Of a stretch of 64,000 bases of DNA, positions 36,157 through 50,499 are shown piece after piece; positions within the stretch are counted from its first letter, which is position 1; each line of letters begins with the position of its first letter. The position numbers and the translations under genes were made by a program. The notes beneath the pieces were generated by a model. The model searched no databases. It was not told the origin of the DNA and saw only the letters and a list, made by a program, of their open reading frames with translations. This stretch comes from Epiperipatus broadwayi (Eukaryota > Onychophora > Udeonychophora > Euonychophora > Peripatidae), in contig JAQFVV010000012.1 in the NCBI GenBank assembly GCA_028023455.1, forward strand, positions 9,028,499 through 9,092,498. Direction: 5' to 3'.

Positions 36157-37835
36157 CTAAAAAAAAAAAAAAAAAAAATCACTTTTTACTAACCATCATA
36201 ATTACATATACACCATATATACTACATGACTTATAAAAAGAATTAAGCTTTGTTTTCAAAAATATATTCATCTGTCCAATTCACTTAAACAGATTCCCAT
36301 TTTTTTGCACTTTTTTCTTAGTATATATTGTAACAGTCATATCTGCACATTCACACAACAAAATTCAGAGTTTGAGCAAATTACCCAAAGCAGATCTAGA
36401 TGAGGGGTTGAGACCTCGAATCAGATCACATTTCAGTTTCTTCACCAATGCTCTGTGATTTACTACCCTATGGATAGCATCTATGAGGTAACACTTGGTC
36501 TCATTTAGTTCCTGAGCTGGCAGTAACACAGGGTGGAGTATGAGACTCAGGGAATAATCAATAAATTAGCAATTAACTAAATGAACACACCCACACATGG
36601 TTTGCTGAGATAATGCATATACTAATAATTAACACTAAAAATAGAAAAGATTTGAATAAGATTTGGAAATGGATTGCGAATAACACACTAAACATTATTA
36701 CAAATTTAATATCCTTGATTATTCAATTGTAAGTTAATTAATACAAAATAGAAGTGCAGTGGGGTTTTACACTCACAGGTGCCTTACAATGATGAGCTGA
36801 GTTAGCTACAAGATCTCATCTTTATGATGCACTTTAAATCATTTAATTTTAAAGTTTATTACAATTTAATACCCATGGTTTATAATAATGCCTGAATAAT
36901 CTTAGAAGAATGATAACTGACAAAGTATAATTTATTTTGACTAACTTATACATAATGAGCAATAAATGTGCTCCCTATGCAGATTGTTATATAAACTAGA
37001 TCTGGTGTCCAGATGAATTATTTTTTTAAAAGTTTACAGCTATACACTTTCAACTGGAATCATATCAGCAACTAATAACATCAAATACCACATCTCTTCT
37101 TCAATGTATGGATCAAAGAATCATTACAATCTTTAAGATGTATTATCTTCAGTAACTAATGCAGCATTTTGACAATACTTTGATAAAGATGCTGATAAAA
37201 AAAATGATGAAAAGAATATTGAAGATGCTATCACACATGAAAAAATTAACTAATGAGAATTAATGCAACTGAATAAAGAAAATCAATAAGCCTGTAGAAA
37301 AGAATCTGGACAACAAAAAAATAAAGGAACTGATTTTATATCATCAAGTCATGAACAGCACCTTCTCAACAAATCTGACTGCTCTGCTCCATAACAAAAT
37401 CTAAAAATGCCTTAAGTTAACGAATGAGACCTTATAATATCTTGTGCGAAAAGAAAATCAAAGAAGCAAGTCAAACATTCATTCTAAACTTTTTCTCTAG
37501 AGATTCTCAATGATCAACATCTAGTGTACCTCCCCCTAAAAATCAAGTTTATTAAAAAATTAAAAAGATAATGAGAGACCCTTAAAATAAGCAAATGATG
37601 ACTTAAAAAATTGGATGGCAATGAGTGCTGATTGAATAAATTATAACAAAGAACAACTCTTAGTTAAGTATTTTTTCTTTTTACATAAATTTAAGTTGCA
37701 TTATCTTACATCTATACATTTTAAGCGCATAGTTGTGTAATATACACATAGAACAGTTTACACAAGCATGTTTTGTATATTAGCAATTTTTAAAATTACT
37801 AAATATCCTAGGTTAAGTTGTTTGTTAATATAATA
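36157..37835. other. Intron-like AT-rich stretch with one GC-richer patch
   Basis: 36370-36555 is GC-richer (contains GAGACCTCGAATCAG and AGCTGGCAGTAACACAGGG) and may be an old SINE or exon, but it has no clear A-box or frame. The remainder has no recognised feature. Confidence 0.4.
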
Positions 37836-38803
37836 CACCTGGGTCTCGTTTTATGCGATAGATAGGTTCCTCAGAAAACAATGGGCAAACGAAATCGCGC
37901 AAAAATAGATGTAACTTACCTTGAAAAAGGGGGGATACAGACTGTGATTTTTCAAAAATCGCATAAAAGCAAAGCAACAACGTAAAATTACTTTAAAATT
38001 TGCACAAAAAAAAAAAAAATAAGGAAATAAAATATGACTAATAAAAAATTTCAAATTTGAAAAAAATTGATACAAGACAAACTTTTTTTAACTATAATAT
38101 TTAATTTTATTCAAAACAATATATTTTTATGCATAATTTACAGTAATTTACATTTTTTTATACACGTTTTAATTATCGCTATTTGCCGTTAAACAGGTTC
38201 CTTTGCAAACTGGTAAAAAATCAGATTCTTCACAAGGGGAAATACAACTAGCGCCAACGTCACTCTCATGTTGTGTTAATGGTTTCTGGTGACAACGTAA
38301 TTAGTAATTAATCTAAGAACTAAAAATTAAATTCTTATTTTTGTCTTTAATTTTTTAATTTTCAATTTTAATTGTGCCCACTGCTATTACTCACCTTTTA
38401 AAAATAAACTTGCGGATACTAAGTAATTAATAATTGATTACATTCTTTTTTAAAAAGTAAAAACAGAATGTGATTTAAAATGCAAAATTAACACGCACAA
38501 TGTTTGAACAAATTTACATTATAATCTTGTAAAATTTAATGTGTGTATACATAAAATGTGGAAATCATGATTTTAATTTCATTATTGCATAAAATCTTAC
38601 TATTATAAAGCACTGAAAATATTGAAATTATTAAGATGAAAGTCGAATTCCAATAATGTGCTATTACTTTCAATATGATGTAAGTGCGCGAAATTTATTA
38701 TTTAAAGTAATAGCACATTATCAGAGTTCGACTTCCGGAGAAACGTGAATTGCGTAACTTCAAAATCGCGTTAAATAAATCCGCGTAAAAAGAGACCCAG
38801 GTG
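37836..38803. mobile_element. Pogo/Tigger-like non-autonomous element, copy 2
   Basis: Terminal inverted repeats CACCTGGGTCTCGTTTTATG and (inverted) GCGTAAAAAGAGACCCAGGTG are flanked by TA on both sides (37834-37835, 38804-38805). It is 968 bp and collinear over long stretches with copy 1 at 9687-10602. A TA target and a CTCGTTTTATGCG terminus place it with pogo/Tigger elements. It also holds a 30-bp perfect-looking hairpin arm pair at 38641-38670 and 38704-38733. No transposase is present. Confidence 0.78.
38641..38733. repeat. Internal hairpin in the pogo-like element
   Basis: AGTCGAATTCCAATAATGTG and the rest of a 30-base arm pair with 38704-38733 at 27 of 30 positions across a 33-base loop. 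It is absent from copy 1 as far as I can see, so it may be a nested foldback insertion. Confidence 0.6.
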
Positions 38804-38805
38804 TA

Positions 38806-41800
38806 TTTATAATTTATGATATAAATTTTATCAACAGGAACAAGTTAAATTTTTTCCAATAGAAAACCATTATCATCCCATGCTTTTTATACAATCTTCT
38901 TGCTTCACAATAAGTTTTGAAACTTGTGCAAGATAAGGAAATAGCTACTGCCTATAAGAAAATATTTATAAATATAAAATTAAAATTTTTATGTTAATTT
39001 ATACAATTTAATGTTTTTATTTTTTGTTTGTTTACTATTCTATTTGAATGGCATGGAACTGAAGTATCAGGTATTGAAACAGCAGATATGATTATGTCAT
39101 TCTGTATTACAAAATAATAACAATTTAATTTTAAGATAGGTATTTTCATCCTGGTTATGAAATAATTCACTAAAGATAGCTTTCAGATATAGCATGACAT
39201 AGGTATACTTTCAAATTGAAGCAATACTTATGCAAAACAGAAGTATAGCATGACTTTATACATTTTTTTCAATAAACAGTCAAAACCTTTATTAATATTT
39301 GATTATTATAAAATTATAAAAATTAACTTATCTTTTTCTTTTCAAACACAATCCAACATCAAAATTATTAATATATAAAATTCACCATTTCTTTAAAATT
39401 ATCATATTTGTGTTTTCTGGTGTTACAAAATCACTGCAACCACTACATATTCTCTCTGTTATTTTAAGTCTAGCTATAATCTTATAGTATAATTTACAGC
39501 TTTCTCGTTTCTGCAGCTACAATGTAAATGTATTAATTGGAAAAAATATCTGAAGCATTATATGAACCCTTTTGCATGATAAAGGACATGAGAGAGGTAG
39601 TCAAGAAATCAATAGGAATGAGAATTCTTGATTGGCTGAATGTTTTAGCCCAAGGCTAACTAATTGAATACTGTAGATTTGCAAAGAAAAAAAAATTGTT
39701 AATTTGTTTACAAATTAATGATTATAATATAATATTTTTGTAAATAATTTATTTCTAAACTGAAAGCTACACACTCTTGAGCTAAACATACAATTTTTAC
39801 AATACACACAACATTAAATCATATGGATTTATCACAGTTGCTCTTTATAAGAAAACAAAAATTATAACAAAAGTAATTATTATTATAAATCCATTTTAAT
39901 ATTTCTAATATTATTATGTTGGCCATCAAAGTTATTAAAAGTATTTGAAAGTGAAAAATCATTTGAAAATTGAATACAAACATGCAATTCGAAATACTTA
40001 TATAATTTTGGAATATCCTACATACACACACACCATTGCAAATTATTATTACAGTCAAAAATTAAAAAAAAAAACAACCCAGAGAATTAGCTATAAAACA
40101 GAATTGTATATTGCACTTTAACAATTGTATTCTTATAATAGCTGCAAATATTTGGAATATTTTTTCATTTAATTAAAATTTGCATCTCTATGTACTCAGC
40201 TTTATTTCATGATTATGTTATAGTTGACAAGCGTCTAAAATTTCTTCAGTAACTTCAATTTTGTTCATTTGTCAAATGACAGTTTTCCTTTACAAATGAT
40301 CACCATGGTAATAAAACAAACATTTCAGTAAATATAATTTTTTAAATTAAATATTTTTCAACATTATATTCTTTAATAAACAATTTGCAATTAATTTTAA
40401 TAAATACAAACAGCATCAATAGTTAATGCTATAACATATTTTTTCACTCCATGAATAAAAAGCAATGACCAATTAATTATTAGTGCAAACATAAGGACTT
40501 TCTAACTGCTTAAACTTAGTGCTTCTGCCAAAACTCTTAGGAATCAATAAAAGTATATACCTGTTCAGCACATATTTTATTTTTTTAACATTTATTTTCT
40601 ATCAAACATCTACTTACCATATAAATTACCAATTCCAATTCTTTTTATTCCATAGTTAGAAATCAAAATATTAAAAAAAATTCAATACTACTTGAAAACA
40701 GAGCAAATCACTGGACAATATAAATTAGAACGCTTAAATATTAAAATGATAGTGATATTAAAAAAAGTCCCTATTCAAAGCATATTGATAAAAAAGTTTG
40801 ATATTCATTCTTTACAAGTAATTACTACTTCTAAATTTCAAATGAAACTGCTATTTTGACTTTTCAAGTTAAACATGTTACTGAAAATGGAATCCTCTTA
40901 AGAAATGCGTTATGAAATATAAGACAGTATTTGGTTGGTGTCACTAATAAGAAAAATCCTAATTCTTTTATTATTAATGATTTGATTTTTGGTGGTCTTT
41001 GCTTGGCAAAATAGTAAATATGAAACATCATATGTAAAATAAAAAATTATGGGTAAATTCAACAAATAACAAGAAAACTTAAAAATGAATAGCATATTAA
41101 AACTGCAGCAGATACAACTGATTGGGATCATTTTAGGTCTTTTATTGAATTAAAAGTAATTTAGGAATCTAAAAACTGATAACATAATTCTATTAAATCA
41201 GTAAATGGTTATCTTTTATATAATAATGTTGACACTGCAATAAAGGGAAGTATTTGATCATTCTTTTGAATAATGATACAAGATTTCAAATGACTCTTTT
41301 AAAGATATATCTATCAATTGGACAGAGATATTCAGCTTGATAGTTAAAAAGCTTCTTGTAAACATAAAATGGGAAGATTTTAACTACTGATGAGACATCT
41401 AAATACATATTAAAATATAGTAATATTTTAGTTTCAAAACAAAATAAACATATTTAGAATAGTGTCAAATAATGATAAGAATACTTCTATTGTACTAATT
41501 AAAAAATAAAATAAGAGATATAATACCCTATATTAACTATTATATAATATCAATTACTGCAAATTTACTTTGTCACTTTTTTAAACAGATTGCTTCTAAT
41601 CATAGATAATCAATTCGTTTACATTAAAAAATATGTGATAACCAATTTGTTCTGATTTTCTCAACTTTTTTCAAATACATTTTCTGAAATACTTTTCTTT
41701 ATTTACCTATTCTAAGTAACTTTTATTTTCTCATATAGTCATAGCTCAAACATTCCACTCTTTTCCCACTGAGTTTAAACATCCAAATAAAAAAAAACTT

Positions 41801-42377
41801 TTTCTTAATCTTAATTTGAATGAACAGTAAAATGAACTCTTTCTCACCCCCCCCCTTCCCACACCAATTCCAACTTTACTTGATTTATATATTTAAAATT
41901 ACCAACCAGCTATTACTATTCACAATATTTTTACTCAACTTAATTTCAACCATAATTTCTTGCTAGTATCATAAAACATTTTTTATTTTACTATATTTCT
42001 CATTAGTATCTTAAATTTTATCATATAATTCAGAGAACACAATGAGTCCTCTTTTCCTTTAATGCAAAAAGTTCATCATTGTTCAGACCAATGTCATTTT
42101 GACACCCTCAGCAAAGTAAATATTGACCAAAAAAATAACATTAGGCTACCTTAAAGATTACTTATATAAAAACCTCTTCTAAGACCATTAAATTTTACTA
42201 GAGCATTTTATTCTTACACAAATTTCCTAATAATTTTCTATATTTTCGTACATATATTTTTCCTTGTCAAATTATCATTATTATATCTTAGTTGATTCTA
42301 TCAAGTGTTACTTCAATTCCAACAAATTAAACAATAACACTTCTTTCTTTACACACATGCACGTATATATATATACA
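38806..42377. other. Long AT-rich stretch without recognised genes
   Basis: About 41600-42350 is strongly T/C-rich on the plus strand and has the look of the antisense LINE remnant at 3940-5000, but no motif is legible. A short C-run lies at 41847. No exon was found. Confidence 0.45.
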
Positions 42378-43966
42378 CCATGTTTCCCCAAAATAAGACC
42401 GAGTCTTATATTCATTTTTGCTTCAAAAGAGATTGTATGACTTATTTTCAATGAATGTTTTAATAACTAAAATACAGGCTTATTATATACTTGTATCAAT
42501 ATATGTAATATATGTACAAAAATGTACATTTATTCAAGTACTTCTCTTTGCATAAAGCTGTAAGATTGTTGTTATCTTGGGATCCCTCCACATGTACTCA
42601 CCAGAATCTGGTGATCAGAATATTATTTCATTTAAATTTGCCATTAAACAAAGTGTTAATTTAAGACTTGTGAGACAGGAATAATAATAAAAATGATTAG
42701 TTAAAAATGGTTTGCCTACACAAAAGCAACAAAAATGCAATCACAAAAATTCAGAAAATGTCTCTGCATTTCACATATGCACATTAATTATGTTCATGAC
42801 AACATATGGTATATTGAATTATGACAATTCACATAAGACACAACCATGCCAATCTGTTGTCAAGCACACACATTGTAAACAATTGCCAAATTGCTTGTAA
42901 TAATCCTGCTTGGGCATTCTTTTTAAAACTTCTTTAAAAGACTGATGACTTAACTTAAGTAATATTTACTGAGGCTATAATCTCGATAATTTAACTTAAG
43001 CTAAATTTTGATTATTAAAGTTACCTCTGTTATTTTAATAAAGTCTTTTAGAAAAGAAAAAGAATGTAAGAAATCAAACTATTTTTTTTTATACTGAATA
43101 TTTAAAAGCTATCATGAAGCAGCTCTGAAACTAAATCAAGGATTCTAAATTTAAGTATTAAATATAAATAGAACAAGTATCTAAAAGTACATAAATGAAA
43201 TGATAAATTGTCCAATATACCGATTTGTGGTAGATAAATTGTTTCTCTATAAAAGTAGAATTATGCTTCACATGATCACCATTTCTTATGCTTGTTCAAA
43301 CTGTTAAGACAGGCAAAACTCTCCATATAGTAGTGCCATTTAGTGCAAGCCAGAGTAATCAATGAATGCAAAAAAGGTTTGTGCATAAAATCCCTATGTA
43401 GTGCCTACTCATCCAATATCCCCAGAGTAGTTTCTACCTTGTGGCTTTTATCTCTATTTGAAGGTGATTTCTGGAAGGTTGCATCAGATCCTAAGATGTA
43501 GGTGCAGTGCTCTTAGATCCAGGGGCTCCTCACTGATGAAAGCCACAAACTAGAAACTAGTCTGAGATATTGGATGAGTAAGCACTAGATAGTGACTTTA
43601 TGCACAAACCATCTTGCATCCAGTGATTACTCTGGCTTGCACTAAGTGGCACTACTGTATGGAGAGTTTTGCCTGCTTAGAATTATACTTGTTGAAAATA
43701 GTTGACAGGATAGGTACAAAAGAACCAAATAATTTACATTACCATTTATTTAAAGCATTAATGTCAATAATATTGTTTATTTATACATTCATTACTTTAT
43801 AAATCAGTATGTTCATGGTGTGTTTCAATGGGCAAATAAAAACCATTTATCTGTCTGACAATCTTAACTATGCTTATATTTGGGATAGGGCTTATATCAT
43901 AAGCATCCTGAAAAATCATTTTAGGGCTTATTTTCTGGTTAGGTCTTATTTGCAGGGAAACACAGC
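42378..43966. mobile_element. DNA transposon with AATAAGACC-type termini, interrupted
   Basis: The left end CATGTTTCCCCAAAATAAGACC (about 42379) and the right end, which read inward gives GTGTTTCCCTGCAAATAAGACC (about 43965), are inverted repeats. Subterminal AATAAGCCC-like repeats occur at the right end. This terminus is common among animal cut-and-paste families, but I will not name the superfamily from memory. A phrase at 42470-42530 (ACAGGCTTATTATATACTTG) matches the unit start of the hammerhead element at 1241-2307. A foldback element is inserted at 43301-43683. No transposase is recognised. Confidence 0.55.
43301..43683. mobile_element. Foldback insertion with ~140-bp inverted arms and target duplication
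   Basis: The left arm (43311-43450) and right arm (43537-43673) are diverged inverted complements sharing AGGCAAAACTCTCCATA, GTGCAAGCCAGAGTAATCA, GGTTTGTGCATAAA and ACTCATCCAATATC. The centre is 43451-43536. TATGCTTGTTCAAA (43287-43300) and TATACTTGTTGAAA (43684-43697) look like a 14-bp target duplication with two mismatches. The design (inverted arms, 13-14 bp duplication) is the same as the hammerhead element and the GIY-YIG element, so it may be another Penelope terminal-repeat insertion. Confidence 0.6.
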
Positions 43967-43984
43967 ATAAACTGCCAAAAACAG

Positions 43985-46900
43985 AGTTTAAATATATATT
44001 TTTATTTAATAGAATTAATTGACATGAGTATACTTTCAACACTTCCTATTAGCCATTCCAATTATAAAATGTATTCATATAAGCCTTTCAGATGCATTTA
44101 AAATTAAATCATTTTATTTTAAAATCATTCTATTATTTTTCAAGAAAAATCATCTGAATTTTAAATCTCATTACAAACATTATCAATTTTTCAAACTATT
44201 TAATCCATCACTGTAACAATTCAACTGAAATATTCCAAATTTCATGCACTTTTTAATATTTGTAATCTACTCTTTGCCTTTTTCTCATGCATAACAATTA
44301 TTTTTTTTTATTCAGCTTAAAATAGTTGGAATTTCTTTTTCAGATAAATCATTTTCATATTATTCTCACCCATCTACTTGACTTTAGCAGTTGTTTGTTC
44401 TAATTATTCTAGTTTTCTCAATTTAACTATAATTTTACAGATTAAACTATATCTATCTTTTTTTTGAAATTCTTATTTTTACACTTTTGTATCCAATCAA
44501 TCTTGCTTAATTTGATCCATTTCTCTCTTAATTTATTATTAAAGTTTCTAAATATAATTTTATTTCTGTAATGATTATCTTTTTCCATTGGCTTTTCTAT
44601 ATTATGTTATCAGTTACTGATAATCTATGATTTTTAAAAATTTTATATATATAAATGATGTGTGTTTGTATGTGATATTTAATAACTCATTATTATATTC
44701 AACAAATTTTTCCTACCTTTAGTAATGAAGATTTTGTCAATCCAAACCCTATAGAAAAGCATATCTAACATTGAGTATAATGTAGATGCATTCTGAAAAG
44801 CTATATAGCATCAATGATTAACATAGAGAATATACTGATAAATGTGTGTGACATTAATCAATAAATCAAATGTAATTATTTTACAGTTTTAATTTTATTT
44901 TTATATCCATTTATGTAAGAATTAATGTTTTAATTAAAAAGATGATTTTAAAATTGTGTAATTATTTTTTTTAACACAATAGACACACAAATAAATCACC
45001 ACTTAATTTTGATTTGTTAATTACTTATTCTTAATGTTAATCTCTGTGTAAATTTTTTATATCATGAATTAAATAAAAATTTCTTGTATTTAAATATTCA
45101 TTAGTAGTAACTTATTTGCATAATTTAATAAATTAAAAGTTACTGATTTTCAGAAAATATATGTATTTTTTCAAATAATAACTATTATATACATTGTAAT
45201 ATTAAAAACCTACTTGTATTGCTACAATATATATGTATAATTTTATTTCAACTTCATTATTTATATTCAGTATATTAAAATTTAACTCTTTAATGGTACT
45301 GCTAATTACTACATTAATATAATAAATTCAGAAATATATATTTTTCTTTTTTTAAAAACTATATTTACAATTTTTTAATAATTTTCTAAATTATACTATT
45401 TACTGTATTAGCATCATTTTTTAAATATTCCTTCACTCATATCTATATATTCTTCAAATAATAAAAAGAAACTATGAACAAAATGTTACAGAAATATTAT
45501 TCATTATTGGGTAATCTCTAATCTAATGAATAATAAAAATTATTAACAATAACTTTTTTCTTTTTTTTAAAATCTGTTCTATTTCAAAAGAGAAATGGTA
45601 ATAATAAAAAAAAAAAAGAAAAAAAGGTGATATAGCAAATAATAGGTTAAGAGTTTTTTTTTTTAAAAAAAAATGTGGTTTAGATATTTAACGATTAGAT
45701 TTTGTATAGCAGACATTATTATGATTTTTTTTATTAAAAAAACAAAACAAAAATAATATTAATATAAACAAAATATAAGTCACTGTTTTTATTTTTAAAT
45801 TTATTTAGATGATTTATTTAAATGGTGTAATTTTTTTATAGAAATGATAATTTTACATAAAATGTTATTTTATTCAAACAGTAAAAACTGTCAAGTTAAT
45901 CATAAAGTTTCCAAACAAGATTCAAGTTTGTTGACAGCATTAATTTTATCAACTAGGTTTCTGTAGTTCATTTATAATTTAAAAGGCATAATCAAACTTA
46001 TATAAGCCAACTTTTTTCAATGTTTAATATAGAACAAGAAAATGTTTCAAATTATTCTAAATATCATATACTATTTAAACAAATATAATCCATGGTAGCA
46101 AATACTGTTAAGACATAAATAACATAAATAAATAGACACTGTGAATGCTGTTAAGGCTTGCCTACATCATTGTTTATTTACAGTAGGGATTTTTAAGCTA
46201 CTTTACTTGATTGTTTGATGGCTTATGTTATTGATATTTAAATAACATTTGAATTTCACAATAATTTAAATAGCTTTATGTTCTTTATCATATAATGAAG
46301 ATATTTGATTTACAATATTTAGCCAATGCTACTAAATCATGAATTATAGTCTAATATGAAGCTGATGAAATCAATTCAGATAGAAATTTAAATCTGATGT
46401 TAAAAACATTACATCATTTTAAAGTCTGTTTAAGCACTATACATTTGAAAGCTTCCTTTCTAATCAATAATACTGTACCATTATATATTACATATTGTTG
46501 GCAAATATTCTCATCTACGATGAATATAATTTGCAAGATGTGATTTACAAAACTATGCTCATAGCTCCAAAGCAAAGACTTGGAGAAGTCACTTTTTATC
46601 TATTGAAAATAGTTTGAGATTATACACAATAAAGGATAAAACCGCCTTAAATAAAACATTTTCAAATGAAAACCCCTACATCGTTCTAAAAAATGGCAAA
46701 AAAATATCACTAATGGACTAAGATTTAGCAGTTTTCCTTCCTTGTTTACCTGGTTAGCTACAAATATCTATTTAATGACTAATAATATTAATTTACCCTT
46801 CATTTGACTGTGTACTTTTTTTGCACATATTAATCCATATGTGTAACGAAACAGTTTCTTTCTTCTCTTTATATCATAGAACTGAGAAAGATAACTGGAA

Positions 46901-48984
46901 AAGGAGAGTGAAAGAGGCTTGGTTTATTGTCAACCATAAAAATGTAATAAACAAAAGAGAAAACAGTATCCAGTTATCAAATAAATGGAATATTTAAATA
47001 CTTAATTTATACAGTATATATAATTAGATTTCAGTATAAATAATGCAGCAGCAATAACAACTAACATGAGAGCTATAATTATAGTGCTCACTACTCAGTC
47101 ATATGATGTAAATAGAAGAAACTACTTCATTACTCATATGGATTAACATATGCAAAAGAATTAATGACTAATAATTAAATAGTTATCAAAATTGAATATA
47201 GTAGAATAACTTAAAAATTCTTGTGTTTGTTTGGAAATCATCAGTTACTTCAATATATTTTTACTAAAAAATGTTCTCTTACAATTGTGATTGTTAGATC
47301 TATGTTTAAAAGAGAACATAATGATTTTATGGGTAATATGCATATGTCAGAATACTGGAAATAGTGCCTTAAAATTAATTATATATATGTCAAACACCCT
47401 AAAGAAACTTTATAAAGACAGAAAAAAAATCAAGACGAATAGTTTTTATAATTTAGAATCAATCTTGATTAAAAAAAAAAAGGTAACATCAAATTTGAAA
47501 ATTATGAAGACAATTGGAAATGAAAAGAGATTATTGGAATAATAAATCTTGTATTATATGTAAAGACAATTCATAATAGACAAAATATAAATGATTTTAT
47601 AAGTCAGTCTTAAAATAAAATTCTAATAAAGTGAACATTTTATAAAATGAACATACAGCAAAATAATATTTTGTTCTGATTTGAAATTAATTTCTGGAAA
47701 AAAAATCAAGATATGATGACATAAAAAATGATGTATATAGAAAAAGTAATAGTGATTAAAATCACATGAACTTATTATATCAAGAATGAATAATGTGAAG
47801 ATATAAAATTGATAGTAAAATAAGAGGTTGAAGGGAAAAAAAATCGATTACTCCACAATGTTAAAAATGTAATGAAAAATGTTAATGAATGTTTTATAAC
47901 GAACAAAAGAAATTGTAATATGTTGTGATTAGCAATATTAAAAAAACTTATATTAAAGCAGCTACTAACAGTCCTATATTTTTGAATATTTTGTAATTAG
48001 TATTTAGAAGAATGGGATCTAAGGCAGAGAAAAATCATTCCATTGTGCCATAAATTATTTACAAAGCTGAACTTCTAAATTATTTGAAAACATTTAAACA
48101 CAAATAATCATTTTCTTTTTTTTACACACATAGGTCAATTTATATGAATATACACCAAATGACAAGTTAAAAAATATTTAAATATTCAACATGCATTAAT
48201 TCCTCTCCTCCCCATTAATTTATGTTTTAGTTTGATCTAATAACATATAAGAAAAATAAAAATTAGATGTAAATATAATTTTCTCTGAAACCTTTACAAA
48301 ATATCTTCCCCATTGGAAAAGATCAATGCTATAGCGAATTCGAAGATTCAAATAATCAATCATTTGGTCAATATAAAAGATAAATTTGATTTTCTTCTTT
48401 GAAAATATTTCCACACATCCAATTTAAAAGAATGGATATTGTAATTGGAGTCCTGCCTATAATTCTGGCTTAATTTTAAGTGATTATTACTTGTTTGGGG
48501 TGATGAAGTAATTTGTAAGAAGCAGAGGATTTCAGAATAAAATGAGATAATAGGAACATGTAAAAATATATTTCCAGATATTGACTAATACTTCATGGTG
48601 TCATGATTACTGCATCCATCTTCCAGAACCATGTCTTGTAGTTTGAATTAAAATGAGCGAACTATGTAATTTTTCCACCTAACAAAATATTTTTTCCTAG
48701 TATTTGACCAACAACCAGTTCACATAATTATGCAGTTACTAATTGGTAAATAAGTATTTAATCTGACTATAAAAAGAAAAAAAATTACAACTGTAAGATA
48801 ATGGATTCCACCCTATAAATGCACTTTTTTTTTTTTATCACAATTATAAAAGAAGAAAGAATATCCTGCGGAGTTTGTTTATGTTTAATTTTTACATTTG
48901 AAGAGCCATTTAATTATTTATCAGCAAATAGATATTTAGCTATTATTAGCTAAAAAATAAAGTCCATTAATAATTTCAATTGAT
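43985..48984. other. Long AT-rich stretch without recognised genes
   Basis: 44050-44540 is T/C-rich on the plus strand. Several open Lys/Asn-rich stretches (for example 47291-47542) are compositional. I see no motif, exon or bounded repeat in it. Confidence 0.45.
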
Positions 48985-49170
48985 CATATTGTACCGGTCG
49001 AAATCCACCACCACCGCAAGTCAAATCGGATTCAAACTCAGCTCAACAAAACTGAATTCAAACCCAACTCAACAGCTCAGATAGCAGAAATCGACGGCAC
49101 AGTGCTATGCGCCAAGAACTAGCTCCACGGTTCGTGAGGACTAGAGACCCTTGCACTGACACGAATATCT
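48985..49170. other. GC-richer patch of unknown nature
   Basis: The segment CCGGTCGAAATCCACCACC to ACCCTTGCACTGACACG stands out from the AT-rich flanks. On the minus strand GAGTTTGAATCCGA could be a B-box, and there is a tandem-like phrase (CAAACTCAGCTCAACA, CAAACCCAACTCAACA). It could be a SINE, an exon or a promoter; I cannot decide. Confidence 0.35.
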
Positions 49171-49357
49171 AATAATTAATTACTTTGAATACTTTTTAAA
49201 TCAAATCATATGTATGTTCGGGTTGCCAACACAGATAGCGGGTATGAACATTTAAATAATTATAAAAAGAATGATGAACTAAGAAACCAAGTATGTTAGA
49301 AAATATTTAATAATAATAATAATTTTTTTTTCAATAAAATATAGAATCATTAATTAC

Positions 49358-49436
49358 CTCTTCTTTAAAAGAATTGATAAATATAATAAAGCCCTTATCA
49401 TATCCAACAAGTATTACACAATATGGGATTCTATGT
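49358..49436 (-). CDS. Weak exon candidate
   Basis: On the minus strand an AG at 49437-49438 precedes 79 nt (one base plus 26 sense codons) and then GTAATT. The peptide is HRIPYCVILVGYDKGF then INSFKEE. It ends in phase 0, which would be compatible with the phase-0 start of the PDZ exon at 36156, but I do not recognise it as part of PDZRN. The acceptor tract is poor (GGGGGATAG). It may be chance. Confidence 0.2.
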
Positions 49437-50499
49437 CTATCCCCCAACGAGAAATATAAACAGATAAAGGTATTCATTAAGAACGGAAATGATTTTCTAA
49501 TTTTATTACGGTGGAATGTGAGATTTATTTTCACATTCGGAAATCTATTCATGAAGAAAACTATTTTAAGGCATAACTTTAATCTTATTTAAAATATTTA
49601 AACTAAATAATATATTTGAAATTTTTCGACTTTAATTTAAATCACTTCACAACGAATTAACATGGAGCTTTTACAACAAAATCAATGTACTGACGAATTA
49701 CAAGGCAGAGATAAAATTGAAAGATGATTATCGATGATCAAGCTACTTATTTCGTCTTCCCTTTGACTAATGAATCAAAGGAATACTTTCTTCTCAAAAT
49801 TTAAATAAGAGAATATACACCAACCTAACAGCAAATGTACGTCACAACATTTATATGATACTATAGATCTTAAAATAAAACCCATGTAGAATGCTCTACT
49901 GATGACTTGACAATTAATTAAAGTCCAACGAACTTTATCGAACTATTTTAAAACATTTATAAACTATATTAATTATGCCCTAATATGTGCCCTTCCTGAA
50001 TATTAATATAAATAACAAAAGGGAATAAAATACCTTTAACCCTTTACACCCTTTTCAATAAAAACATTTATATATTGAATAAATATATTAGGAACAAGAA
50101 ATCAATATTTTAACATTTATATATAAACACTTTAACTTAGAACTGGGACATAGGTGAAAACGACTAATAGTTTATATAGCCAATATAAAAATAATAAACA
50201 TGTAATATTTTCTTTCGACTGATATAATAGAACTTTCAAATTTATCTAAAAATACTATTTGAAATTAATATATAACATTTAACAAGAGAACAGAGGAGCT
50301 CATCAGTTGAAAGATATTGCATATAATTTTTAAATAGCATTAATAAATCACACGATAAATACATATAATAATATTAACACAGGTAAGAAAAGAAAATTTA
50401 AAGATAGAGATAAAGAATACAATAAAATATGTACATTTATAAAATTCATAAAAAAAACAAAAAAAAAAAATGAACAGAAATAACTAAAACCCCTCCCTC
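49437..50499. other. AT-rich non-coding stretch
   Basis: Nothing recognised. It ends abruptly at the GC-rich patch. Confidence 0.5.

Noticed and set aside
40569-40660. Possible minus-strand exon ending at GTAAGTAGATG near 40613
   Set aside because: The candidate frame has a stop two codons after the ATG and there is no acceptor.
43533-43560. CTGATGAAAGCC...GAAAC in the foldback element
   Set aside because: It contains both core words but no stem II between them and no stem I or UH cleavage context.
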